Shown here piece by piece: positions 46,509 to 54,813 of a DNA stretch of 64,000 nt (positions are counted from its first letter, which is position 1; every line of letters begins with the position of its first letter). The notes beneath the pieces were generated by a model. The model saw only the letters and a program-made list of their open reading frames with translations. It was not told where the DNA came from and ran no database searches. Source of the stretch: Candidatus Kapaibacterium sp. Lineage in GTDB: Bacteria; Bacteroidota; Ignavibacteria; Kapaibacteriales; UBA2268. The stretch covers positions 19,508-83,507 of the forward strand of contig CALHGZ010000010.1 in NCBI GenBank assembly GCA_938031175.1, read 5' to 3'. A program made the translations under genes and the position numbers.

Positions 46509-46598
46509 AATAAAAAAATGCTTATCAATAATCTTCAAATTTAGTAAAAAGAGTTCATTCTATTAATATTTTGAGTTGATAATTAAAATTCAATAAAT

Positions 46599-46615
46599 AT
46601 GAATTTAAAATTCAT
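46599..46615. repeat. Palindrome ATGAATTT-A-AAATTCAT
   Basis: Perfect 8-bp arms around one base. It shares the ATGAAT/ATTCAT arm with the larger palindrome 58 bp away. It could be a regulator binding site; A+T bias makes one such short palindrome alone unremarkable. Confidence 0.5.
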
Positions 46616-46652
46616 TTTATAAAATTAATCCATTAAACAATTAGAGAGAGAA

Positions 46653-46678
46653 ATATTCATTTATGTATAAATGAATAT
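46653..46678. repeat. 26-bp near-perfect palindrome, possible operator
   Basis: ATATTCATTTAT, GT, ATAAATGAATAT: 12-bp arms pair perfectly around two bases. There is no T-run after it and it does not follow a stop codon closely, so a regulator operator is more likely than a terminator. It is 146 bp from the HAD start and 278 bp from the LolA-like start. Confidence 0.6.
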
Positions 46679-46823
46679 GAAAAAATTAAAGTATCAAGCG
46701 AATATTGCAAAATTTTCTTTTACAAATCACAATTTATTCATATCCATTATTTATTGAGGTGAGTATCAACAACTTTTATAATTATATTCTAAACTGACTA
46801 ATTTTATAAATAGAGATGATTGC

Positions 46824-46831
46824 TAATTTTG
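46824..46831 (+). promoter_or_regulatory. Possible -7 element for the LolA-like/ABC operon
   Basis: TAATTTTG is identical to the -7 of the tRNA-Ala, SRP RNA and rpmB promoters. The -33 position at 20 bp is ATT, so help from an activator may be needed. The implied leader is about 118 nt. Confidence 0.4.
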
Positions 46832-46955
46832 TATTAAATCTTTACTTTTAATCAATTAAACACTCAAAATTACAGAATAAATAACAAAAAAAAATAAACT
46901 TATGTTATTTCGTATTCTGAAATAAAATTCAAGCAACAATAATTTAGAGAATGTC

Positions 46956-47726
46956 ATGAATAATTTTCCACATAAAGCAAAGTTAAAAAGAATTACTATA
47001 ATAATTACGCAAATATATCTATTAATACCATTGATCTCACATTCTCAGACTGCTGAAGAAATTATAAGTAAAGCGGAAAATACAATCAAAGGTGAAACCA
47101 GCTATGCAACAATAAGGATGAAAATAGTTACTCCAGATTATACACGTGAATTGCAAATGAAAAGTTGGTGGGTAGGAAACGAAAAGGCTCTAATCGAAAT
47201 TTTATCACCACCAAAAGATAGAGGTAATAAAACATTAAAAATAAAAAATGAAATGTGGAGCTATTTGAAAAATACTCAAACTACAATCAAAATTCCGCCC
47301 TCTATGATGTTACAGTCATGGAATGGCTCTGATTTTACAAACGATGATTTAGTCAGAGAAACTAACTTAAATAGAGATTATTTTATAAAATTGCTTTTTG
47401 AAGAAAAAATTGCTGGTGAGGATTGCTGGAAAATTGAGCTTAAACCTAAACCAGAAACTCCGGTAGTTTGGGGACTGATTTATTATTGGGTTAGAAAAAA
47501 AGATTATTTACCTGCTCTTGTTCAATATTATTCCGAATCAGGTGAATTAATCAGGACGATGAAATTTTCTGAATATGGGAACATTGGTGGTAGATTCATA
47601 CCAAGAAAATGGTCGGTAATTAATAACAAAAAGCCCGGAAATTACACTGAAATGATTTTAGATGAAGTAAAATTCGACATCAAAATATCTGATAGAATTT
47701 TTTCATTTAGGGAATTAGAACGCTAA
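46956..47726 (+). CDS. LolA-like outer-membrane lipoprotein-sorting family protein
   Basis: 256 residues: signal peptide (hydrophobic about 12-28), then a LolA/LppX-type half-barrel. The conserved run includes LIEILSPPKDRGNKTLKIKN, MWSYLKNTQTTIKIPPSMM and SWNGSDFTNDDLVRE, typical of the COG2834 group that occurs beside ABC or RND transporters and outer-membrane barrels. The fold has a hydrophobic cavity for acyl chains, so a lipid or lipoprotein carrier role is inferred. It is the first gene of a tight five-gene operon (two permeases, ATPase, barrel). Confidence 0.85.
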   Translation: MNNFPHKAKLKRITIIITQIYLLIPLISHSQTAEEIISKAENTIKGETSYATIRMKIVTPDYTRELQMKSWWVGNEKALIEILSPPKDRGNKTLKIKNEMWSYLKNTQTTIKIPPSMMLQSWNGSDFTNDDLVRETNLNRDYFIKLLFEEKIAGEDCWKIELKPKPETPVVWGLIYYWVRKKDYLPALVQYYSESGELIRTMKFSEYGNIGGRFIPRKWSVINNKKPGNYTEMILDEVKFDIKISDRIFSFRELER

Positions 47727-47735
47727 AAAGTTTAT

Positions 47736-48965
47736 ATGAAAATCCTATTAAAATTAGCTTGGAGAAATATTTGGCGTAACTGGCGTCGTTCTTTAATTAC
47801 ACTTATAGCAATAATATTTGCAATTGTGCTCTCTGTTGTAATGCGAGGGATCCAACTCGGAACATATGAATTTAATATAAAAACTAGTATTGAGCTTTTT
47901 ACCGGCTATTTACAATTGCAGTTACAAGGATATAATGACAATCCATCTCTCCATCGAACTTTTAAACCAGATAGTTCAATTATCAAAGAATTAATAGATA
48001 TACCTCAAATAAAGGGGTTTAGTCCAAGAATATATTCAGGCGGGCTTATTAACTCAAAATCAAATTCAACTGGGGCTATAATATTCGCGATTGATCCAGT
48101 CAATGAAAGTAAAGTTTCTTCCTTCCATACAAAAATTAAAGACGGTGAATTTATTGCACCAGATAACACATTCGACATTGTTGTCGGGAAACGAATGCTA
48201 AAAAATTTAAATGTAAATATTGGAGACACAGTAGTAATTCTGACATCGGGTTATGATGGTTCAATGGGAAATTATAAATTTCGCATTTGTGGAGCATTTT
48301 CAATGGGTTATTCTGATTTTGATGGTATAGCTGTATTTATGCATATTAAAGGTGCCGATGAGCTTCTATCAATGAACGGTAGGATTTCATCAATTGCCAT
48401 TGCATTGAATAATTTGAGAGATATACCTATTGTTAAAGAAAAGCTAAATAATAAGTTTAAAATTAGTGGTTACGAAGCATTGGATTGGAAAAATTTGATG
48501 CCCGATTTAAAGCAATTGATGGAACTCGATGATATAAGTGCTGTAATTTATTTAGCAATATTGATGTTGGTAGTTGCATTTGGCATATTAAACACTTTAC
48601 TGATGTCGGTTACAGAGCGTTTTAGAGAATTCGGAGTACTATTAGCTATTGGAATAAAGCATCAACAATTAATTCTCATTTTAATTTTAGAAGTATTTTT
48701 AATGACACTGATTGGAATCATTGTGGGTACAGGACTTTCCTATCTTATAAATTATTATGTTTATTTGAATCCTATAAATTTGTCGGGTGATTTCGCAAAA
48801 ATATATGAGGAATTTGGCTTCATTCCACAAATACATTCAACTATGGATATCTCAATTTTTTTGTCAACGGTTTATTCAATCATTATCATAACTGCAATTT
48901 CAACCATTTATCCTGCATATAGAGTAATGAAGCTCGAAGCATTAAAAGGAATTCGCTATACATAA
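47736..48965 (+). CDS. LolCE/MacB-like ABC permease, first copy
   Basis: 409 residues: TM1 (about 20-42), periplasmic domain (45-270), and three C-terminal helices (about 275-300, 315-345, 375-398). The start KLAWRNIWRNWRRSLITLIA is typical for FtsX-like permeases of Bacteroidota, and VTERFREFGVLLAIGIKHQQ is the coupling helix. It ends KLEALKGIRYT. Paired with the next permease and ATPase it should form a LolCDE-like asymmetric transporter that hands substrate to the LolA-like protein. Confidence 0.9.
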   Translation: MKILLKLAWRNIWRNWRRSLITLIAIIFAIVLSVVMRGIQLGTYEFNIKTSIELFTGYLQLQLQGYNDNPSLHRTFKPDSSIIKELIDIPQIKGFSPRIYSGGLINSKSNSTGAIIFAIDPVNESKVSSFHTKIKDGEFIAPDNTFDIVVGKRMLKNLNVNIGDTVVILTSGYDGSMGNYKFRICGAFSMGYSDFDGIAVFMHIKGADELLSMNGRISSIAIALNNLRDIPIVKEKLNNKFKISGYEALDWKNLMPDLKQLMELDDISAVIYLAILMLVVAFGILNTLLMSVTERFREFGVLLAIGIKHQQLILILILEVFLMTLIGIIVGTGLSYLINYYVYLNPINLSGDFAKIYEEFGFIPQIHSTMDISIFLSTVYSIIIITAISTIYPAYRVMKLEALKGIRYT

Positions 48966-48983
48966 AATTCAAAGGAGAAATTA

Positions 48984-50201
48984 ATGCTATTAAAAATAGC
49001 TTGGAGAAATTTAAATCGAAATAAAAGACGCTCACTTTTAATTATACTATCTGCTGCTGTTGGTGTCTTTGCCTTGTTCATTTATGATTCAATTTCAAGA
49101 GGTATGATAAATCAGATGCTTTCAAATCAAATTGATGTACACCTGTGTGAAATACAAATAAATAAAAAGGGATTTAATGACGATAAAATTATACAATCGT
49201 ATATTCCAAAACCTTCAGAAATCGAAGAAATAATAAAAAGTAAAGATTATGTTAGATCATATTCAAAACGGATAATCAGTTTTTGTATTCTTAATAGTGC
49301 AAATAATTCAGTTAGTGCTAATATTATAGGGGTAGATTATCACTTGGAACCAAAAGTAACTACTTTGTCGAGTTATATAATACAAGGGAAATATTTGAGC
49401 GGTAAAAAAAACGAAATTATAATTAGTAAAAAAATGGCTGAAAAACTCGAATTGAAAATCGGCGATAAAGTTGTTGCCGTAGCTTCTGATATTGAAGGTA
49501 GTGTCTCAACGAATTTATTTATTATCAGCGGAATTTATAGAAGCCCATCAACAGAGATTGACCAGATGATTGTTTTCACAAATTTAGAGAGCTTGCAGAA
49601 CACACTCGGTTTAGAGGATAAAATTCATCAATTTGTTTTAAAGACAGATAATAGAGATAATGTATTTGAATCAAAGAATAAATTAATTGCAGAAATAGAT
49701 ACAACTAAATATGAAGTGCTTGCATATCAAGATATAATTCCACTTTTTGTTACGATGCTTGAATCATCGAAAAGTGCAATGGTAATTTTTTATGTAATAA
49801 TAGGTATCGGGGTTCTATTGGGGATTATCAATGCTATGTTAATGTCAGTCTTTGAGAGAATACAAGAATTTGGAGTTCTGATGTCCATTGGTATGAGCAA
49901 CAGCAAGATTTTTATTATGATTGTATTAGAAGCATTTCTCTTAGGGACAATTGGTACTTTAATAGGGATATTGTTTGCTTTTATATCATATATTCCATTA
50001 TCAATTTATGGATTGGATTTAAGTACCTTCTCAGAAGCATTACAAATGTATGGTATTGAAAATGTCATTTATCCAGAGATTGATTTAGGATTAATTTTAA
50101 ACGCTTTATTTGTAATGCCAATAGCAGCTATTTTAGGTGCAATCTATCCATCAATTAAAGCAATAAAGCTACAGCCAACTGAAGCAATGCGTTATGTTTA
50201 A
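48984..50201 (+). CDS. LolCE/MacB-like ABC permease, second copy
   Basis: 405 residues, paralogue of the previous gene. It begins MLLKIAWRNLNRNKRRSLLI, has the periplasmic domain (45-265) and the coupling helix FERIQEFGVLMSIGMSNSKI, and ends KAIKLQPTEAMRYV. An AAAGGAG Shine-Dalgarno sequence precedes the ATG. As with LolC and LolE, the two permeases probably have separate jobs in binding the carrier and the substrate. Confidence 0.9.
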   Translation: MLLKIAWRNLNRNKRRSLLIILSAAVGVFALFIYDSISRGMINQMLSNQIDVHLCEIQINKKGFNDDKIIQSYIPKPSEIEEIIKSKDYVRSYSKRIISFCILNSANNSVSANIIGVDYHLEPKVTTLSSYIIQGKYLSGKKNEIIISKKMAEKLELKIGDKVVAVASDIEGSVSTNLFIISGIYRSPSTEIDQMIVFTNLESLQNTLGLEDKIHQFVLKTDNRDNVFESKNKLIAEIDTTKYEVLAYQDIIPLFVTMLESSKSAMVIFYVIIGIGVLLGIINAMLMSVFERIQEFGVLMSIGMSNSKIFIMIVLEAFLLGTIGTLIGILFAFISYIPLSIYGLDLSTFSEALQMYGIENVIYPEIDLGLILNALFVMPIAAILGAIYPSIKAIKLQPTEAMRYV

Positions 50202-50217
50202 GAATGAAAGTGTCATT

Positions 50218-50907
50218 ATGGAAATAATAAGACTGGAAAATGTTAGCAAAATATATTCAAGCAACGGTGTTTCGGTAAATGCTCTGAATGATATTAATCT
50301 TTCCATTAATTCAGGTGAATATACAGTAATCGCAGGTCCATCTGGATCTGGAAAAACCACTTTGCTGAATATAATTGGAACTTTAGATAAACCAAGCAAA
50401 GGAAAAGTTTTCATTAATAATGAAGACATTTCAAATAAAAATAAAAGTGAATTATCAAGATTAAGATTAGATAAACTTGGATTTATCTTTCAGGCATATA
50501 ATCTAATTCCTGTTCTTACTGCACTGGAAAATATTGAATTTGCAATGATGATCAAGGGGATTAAAGAATTGGAAAGAAGAGAAAAAGCTTTGAAAGTAAT
50601 GCGAGAATTAGGAATAGAGGAACTAGCAAATAAACGTCCAAATCAAATGAGCGGAGGACAACAACAAAGGGTTGCAGTTGCTCGTGCTATAGTAAACTCT
50701 CCGTTAATTGTACTGGCTGATGAACCAACAGCTAACTTAGATTCTAAAACAGCCATATTACTTTTGGACATGATGCAAAATATGAATGAAAAAAAGAATA
50801 TTACTTTTGTATTTTCATCACACGACCAAAAGGTTATTGAAAGAGCAAAAAGATTAATAATTCTCAAAGACGGTTTCATTTTAGAAGATATTAATAATAG
50901 AAGGTAA
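50218..50907 (+). CDS. ABC transporter ATP-binding protein (LolD/MacB type)
   Basis: 229 residues from the ATG at 50218; an in-frame ATG at 50194 would overlap the permease gene by 8 bp. Walker A GPSGSGKT (40-47), Q-loop IFQAYNLIPVLTALENIEF, signature QMSGGQQQRVAVARAI, Walker B IVLADEPTANLDS and H-loop FVFSSHD are all intact. It drives the two FtsX-like permeases upstream. Confidence 0.93.
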   Translation: MEIIRLENVSKIYSSNGVSVNALNDINLSINSGEYTVIAGPSGSGKTTLLNIIGTLDKPSKGKVFINNEDISNKNKSELSRLRLDKLGFIFQAYNLIPVLTALENIEFAMMIKGIKELERREKALKVMRELGIEELANKRPNQMSGGQQQRVAVARAIVNSPLIVLADEPTANLDSKTAILLLDMMQNMNEKKNITFVFSSHDQKVIERAKRLIILKDGFILEDINNRR

Positions 50908-50912
50908 TTGAG

Positions 50913-52064
50913 ATGAGATTGTCTTATCTTTTAACAATACTTTCAATTATCTTCTTCTCAAATCAATCTCATTCATATTTCCAATTCGGTGGATACATAT
51001 ATAATTTCCCATCTTTACAAGTAATAAATAGTGAAACAAATCTTTTGGGTGATGATTATAGCAATATTCTCACTAATTTGACTCGATTAAGGTTAAAACC
51101 AGCTTTTTATTTTTCTGAAAATTCACGGATTGAAGTCAATTACGAAATAGACGCTCTAATTTCCGAAAAATATTTACCTATGGTTTCAAATATACAAATA
51201 ACAAATCGTCAAGCATTAAAATTGAATTGGCAAATACATAATTCCAAATACATAAAAGTTAATCATTTTATTGACTTGTTTTATTTTAAACATTTATTTG
51301 AAATTGGCGAAATATCTATTGGTAGGCAGTATATATCTTGGGGCGTTGGTAGGGTATGGCAACCAACAGATTTATTTAATCCCATTAATCCAGCAAATTT
51401 TAGTAAGGTCGAAAAAGATGGAGCTGATGCAATTTCTGGCAAATTATATCTCGGTTCATTTAGCGACTTTGATATTTTAGTTAATTTTTCAAATAATTTC
51501 AAAAACGTCAATTTTGGAGGGAGAATCAGAACGAATATTTCAGAAAACGATTTAGCTGCAATAGTAGGTAAATTTGATCAGAATATAGTTTTGGGTGCTA
51601 GTCTTGCGGGTAATGTATTTAAGTCTGGCATTCGAGCCGAAGGAATCTATTCAATTTCTGATAGAAAAGATTATAATTACATCCGTGGAATTATAGGAAT
51701 TGATTACCAATTCACTGAAAAATTATATACTGCACTCGAATACCAGCACAATGGCTCTGGTACAACCGATAAATTTGAATATCCGAAATATTTTGAAAAA
51801 TTATTTAAGGGTGAAATTCAAAACATTGGCTGTAATTACCTTGCTGCAATCGCAACTTATCAATTGTCATCATTATTTACAAGCAATTTTACATCAATTA
51901 TTAATTTCAATGATTTGAGTACTATAATTTTGTTATCCACTCGCTACGAATTTTTACAATCTTTTTATTTATCAGCGGGAATTCTATATACTTTTGGAGA
52001 AAAATTTACAGAATATTGGTATTATAATGATGCGGTTTATTTAACATTTGAATATTATTTCTGA
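50913..52064 (+). CDS. Outer-membrane beta-barrel protein of the LolA/ABC operon
   Basis: 383 residues: signal peptide (MRLSYLLTILSIIFFSNQSHS), then alternating strands ending in an aromatic residue (VYLTFEYYF), as in outer-membrane barrels. The motif EISIGRQYISWGVGRVWQPT and DLFNPINPANFSKVEKDG near residues 130-170 resembles DUF1302-type barrels ('GRQxxxWG ... xNPxD'), which often accompany LolA-like proteins and transporters. It starts 5 bp after the ATPase gene and ends overlapping nth by 10 bp. It is the likely outer-membrane part of the system. Confidence 0.75.
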   Translation: MRLSYLLTILSIIFFSNQSHSYFQFGGYIYNFPSLQVINSETNLLGDDYSNILTNLTRLRLKPAFYFSENSRIEVNYEIDALISEKYLPMVSNIQITNRQALKLNWQIHNSKYIKVNHFIDLFYFKHLFEIGEISIGRQYISWGVGRVWQPTDLFNPINPANFSKVEKDGADAISGKLYLGSFSDFDILVNFSNNFKNVNFGGRIRTNISENDLAAIVGKFDQNIVLGASLAGNVFKSGIRAEGIYSISDRKDYNYIRGIIGIDYQFTEKLYTALEYQHNGSGTTDKFEYPKYFEKLFKGEIQNIGCNYLAAIATYQLSSLFTSNFTSIINFNDLSTIILLSTRYEFLQSFYLSAGILYTFGEKFTEYWYYNDAVYLTFEYYF

Positions 52065-52717
52065 ATTAATTGAATTGCCGAAGGGCAAAGCTCAGCAATA
52101 GGGCATAGCTGACATTTTGGATTTCGAGCAGTGCATATTTTGCGACCGTGGCTTATCAAAATATGAGTAAATTTTACCCATTTTTCTTTTGGAACTAAAT
52201 TATTCAATATAATTTCAACTTTCACTGCATTTTTAGTAGTAACAAAACCAAGTCTGTTACTCAAACGTAAGACATGAGTATCAACAACAATACCGGGTAC
52301 ATTGAAACAATGCCCTAAAATCACGTTTGCAGTTTTGCGACCAACACCGGGCAAGGTCAAAAGGTCGTCCATATTATCAGGCACATTCCCATTAAATTTT
52401 TCTATTATAATTTTGGTCGCTTCTCTAATATGCTTAGCTTTGGCTTTATAGTATCCGGTTGAGTAAATATCATTTTCTAGCTCTTCTTGCGGCACTTTTA
52501 GGTAATCTTCAGGAAATTTATATTTTTTAAAAAGTTGAGCGGTAACTTTGTTTACACGTTCATCTGTACATTGGGATGATAAAATTGTAGCAACTAACAA
52601 TTGATGTGGTGTATGGAAATTCAATTGAATAGTTACATTTGGATAATGCTTCTCTAAAATTCCAATAATTTTGAGCATTCTTGCTTTTTCATCTTTGCTT
52701 AATTTACTTACTTTCAT
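52055..52717 (-). CDS. nth: Endonuclease III (DNA glycosylase/AP lyase)
   Basis: 220 residues. The helix-hairpin-helix LPGVGRKTANVIL carries the catalytic Lys128, and VVDTHVLRLSNRLG carries Asp146. The [4Fe-4S] cysteines are Cys195, 202, 205 and 211 in the expected x6-x2-x5 spacing. It excises oxidised pyrimidines and nicks the abasic site in base excision repair. It follows the DUF4286 gene with a 4-bp overlap and converges on the barrel gene. Confidence 0.96.
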   Translation of the reverse strand: MKVSKLSKDEKARMLKIIGILEKHYPNVTIQLNFHTPHQLLVATILSSQCTDERVNKVTAQLFKKYKFPEDYLKVPQEELENDIYSTGYYKAKAKHIREATKIIIEKFNGNVPDNMDDLLTLPGVGRKTANVILGHCFNVPGIVVDTHVLRLSNRLGFVTTKNAVKVEIILNNLVPKEKWVKFTHILISHGRKICTARNPKCQLCPIAELCPSAIQLIQK

Positions 52718-53034
52718 TTACCTGAGACTTCAAATGATTTTAACAATTTAAAAACTGAACGAAAAGCTTTAAATTTATTCATAAATTTATCAGAGTGTTC
52801 TTTTTGCAAATGAGTTGAAAATTTCTCTTTGTAATCATTTAGATCCCTAATAGATTTAGTATGATATTGAACAATAAATGAATTACTTTCAGGATTATCC
52901 AGAGCTTCGAAAAAAAAAGCATTAATGAATAATCCGGTTTTTAGTACATTGGGAATATGTTCTTCAATCATCCATTCAATCCATTCATCCTTTATATTTT
53001 GATCAATAGTAACCTGTACTTGATATACAAACAT
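52714..53034 (-). CDS. DUF4286 family protein
   Basis: 106 residues from the ATG at 53034, which is preceded by GGAG at a 6-bp spacing; the frame extends four codons to a TTG. The sequence VYQVQVTIDQNIKDEWIEWM ... HIPNVLKTGLF ... FIVQYHTKSIRDLNDYKEKF matches DUF4286, a ferredoxin-like (dimeric alpha/beta barrel) fold common in Bacteroidota. No function is known. It is co-transcribed with nth. Confidence 0.8.
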   Translation of the reverse strand: MFVYQVQVTIDQNIKDEWIEWMIEEHIPNVLKTGLFINAFFFEALDNPESNSFIVQYHTKSIRDLNDYKEKFSTHLQKEHSDKFMNKFKAFRSVFKLLKSFEVSGK

Positions 53035-53101
53035 TTTATACTCCAAAAATTTGATAATTTTTTTAAAATATTCTTAAAGGAAAAGCTATTTATATATATA
53101 T

Positions 53102-53794
53102 TTGACAACAATAATTTTTGCAAATTTAAACTTGATTTCGAAATTTCATAACGATTATTTTCGGGAACAACGCCGTTCAATGGTTGAATTGTTACGGCAA
53201 AAAGGTATTGAGGATAAGCGTGTTTTGGAAGTAATGGGAGAATTGCCACGTGAGCTATTCATTAATCCATCTTTACACAATAGAGCTTATGAAGATACTG
53301 CACTACCCATTGATTGTAATCAGACAATTTCTCAGCCTTATACTGTCGCTTTCATGACCAGTTTACTGAAAGTGGAGCCTGGTAACAAAGTGCTTGAAAT
53401 AGGTACAGGTAGCGGATATCAAGCTTGTTTGTTATATCTTTTGGGGGCAAAAGTGTTTACTATAGAGAGAATATTAGAATTGTACGAACAAGCTAATGTT
53501 AAATTTCGCGAACTTGGTTATAACATTAATACACGTTACGGCGATGGCACATTAGGTTGGAAGGAATTTTCACCCTATGATCGAATAATAGTAACTGCTG
53601 CCTCGCCTCGGATTCCAACTTCGTTAAAAGAACAGCTTGCAATCGGGGGACGAATGGTAATACCTGTTGGTAATAAAAATTCACAAGTAATGTGTGTTTT
53701 AGAACGCATTTCTGAGAATGATTTTAAGGAATTTCGTAATGACCATTTTAAATTTGTTCCTTTGATTGGCAAAGAAGGATGGGAAAGCGAATAG
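53102..53794 (+). CDS. pcm: Protein-L-isoaspartate O-methyltransferase
   Basis: 230 residues from a TTG at 53102. The conserved part begins at YFREQRRSMVELLRQKGI, so the true start is here or at the TTG at 53129; the ATG at 53180 would cut into the family region. SAM-binding motif I is VLEIGTGSGYQACLL; the substrate segment DTALPIDCNQTISQPYTVAF and motif III YDRIIVTAASPRIP are intact. It repairs isoaspartyl residues in aged proteins. It overlaps miaA by 16 bp. Confidence 0.92.
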   Translation: MTTIIFANLNLISKFHNDYFREQRRSMVELLRQKGIEDKRVLEVMGELPRELFINPSLHNRAYEDTALPIDCNQTISQPYTVAFMTSLLKVEPGNKVLEIGTGSGYQACLLYLLGAKVFTIERILELYEQANVKFRELGYNINTRYGDGTLGWKEFSPYDRIIVTAASPRIPTSLKEQLAIGGRMVIPVGNKNSQVMCVLERISENDFKEFRNDHFKFVPLIGKEGWESE

Positions 53795-54756
53795 AGTCTG
53801 ATAATAATTTCCCTGATAAAATTAAAAATTCCATAATAGCTATTGTAGGTCCAACTGGTTCAGGTAAAACTTCGCTTGCTATTGCATTATCAAAAATTTT
53901 AGATATTGAAGTTATATCAGCCGATTCCCGACAAATATATGAATATTTAAACATTGGCACAGCAAAACCAAGTAAAAGTGAACAGAAACAGGTTCCACAT
54001 CATCTAATTGACATAATTAAACCCGATGGTTATTATAGTGCAGGTCTTTTTGCAGAACAAGCAGAAAAAAAAATAGATAGTATATTATCTAATAATAAGA
54101 TACCTGTTGTTGTCGGTGGCACCGGTCTATACATAAAAGCTTTATTCGATGGATTATTTACTGAAGAAAAAATTGATGATGAAAAAAAAATGCAAATTCG
54201 GGAAGAATTACAACATAAATTTGATATTAAAGGTATTGATGATCTATATGATGAACTTTTAAAAATAGATCCAATATCGGCAAAAAAATATTCTGATAAG
54301 AATCCACGAAGATTAATAAGAGCCCTCGAATATTATTATTTGACAGGCAAACCAATTTCATTAAGCCACAGAGAAAATATTTCCAGAATGAAATATAATC
54401 CAATTTATTTTGGTATCCATTCAGAAAGAGAATTATTATATGAAAAAATTAATAAAAGAGCAGAACAAATGTGGGAAATGGGATTAGTTGATGAAGTTAA
54501 AAGCATATTAGATATGGGATATACGGAAAATTTGAATTCATTAAACACAGTTGGCTACAAAGAAACTATACAATACCTAAAAAGAAAATTAAATGAAAAA
54601 GCTACCATTGAACTTATTAAAAAGAATACACGCAATTATGCTAAACGGCAAATGACCTGGTTCAGAAAAATAAATATAAAATGGCTGAGCGGAGAAACCA
54701 CAAAAATAGCTGAAAAAATAGCTCGCTTTTATAATGACTATATTTGCACTACTTGA
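53779..54756 (+). CDS. miaA: tRNA dimethylallyltransferase
   Basis: 325 residues. P-loop GPTGSGKT (24-31), the DSRQIY motif (49-54), GTAKPS, HHLIDIIKPDGYYSAGLF, VGGTGLYIKALFDG, NPRRLIRALEYY and the C-terminal NTRNYAKRQMTWFRK all fit MiaA. It prenylates A37 of tRNAs reading UNN codons. Translation is coupled with pcm by overlap. Confidence 0.96.
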   Translation: MGKRIESDNNFPDKIKNSIIAIVGPTGSGKTSLAIALSKILDIEVISADSRQIYEYLNIGTAKPSKSEQKQVPHHLIDIIKPDGYYSAGLFAEQAEKKIDSILSNNKIPVVVGGTGLYIKALFDGLFTEEKIDDEKKMQIREELQHKFDIKGIDDLYDELLKIDPISAKKYSDKNPRRLIRALEYYYLTGKPISLSHRENISRMKYNPIYFGIHSERELLYEKINKRAEQMWEMGLVDEVKSILDMGYTENLNSLNTVGYKETIQYLKRKLNEKATIELIKKNTRNYAKRQMTWFRKINIKWLSGETTKIAEKIARFYNDYICTT

Positions 54757-54813
54757 ATTTGAATAAATATGTTCATATATTGAAAAGCTGGTTTATTCAT
54801 ATTAGAGAAATCA

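Larger units (their letters stand above)
46539..46955. other. 417-bp gene-free region between the HAD and LolA-like operons
   Basis: The region is very A+T rich and has no convincing open frame on either strand. It holds two palindromes (46599-46615 and 46653-46678), several ATTCAT/ATGAAT half-sites, and a TAATTTTG element at 46824-46831. It separates two divergent operons and is the longest such gap between complete genes. Confidence 0.7.
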
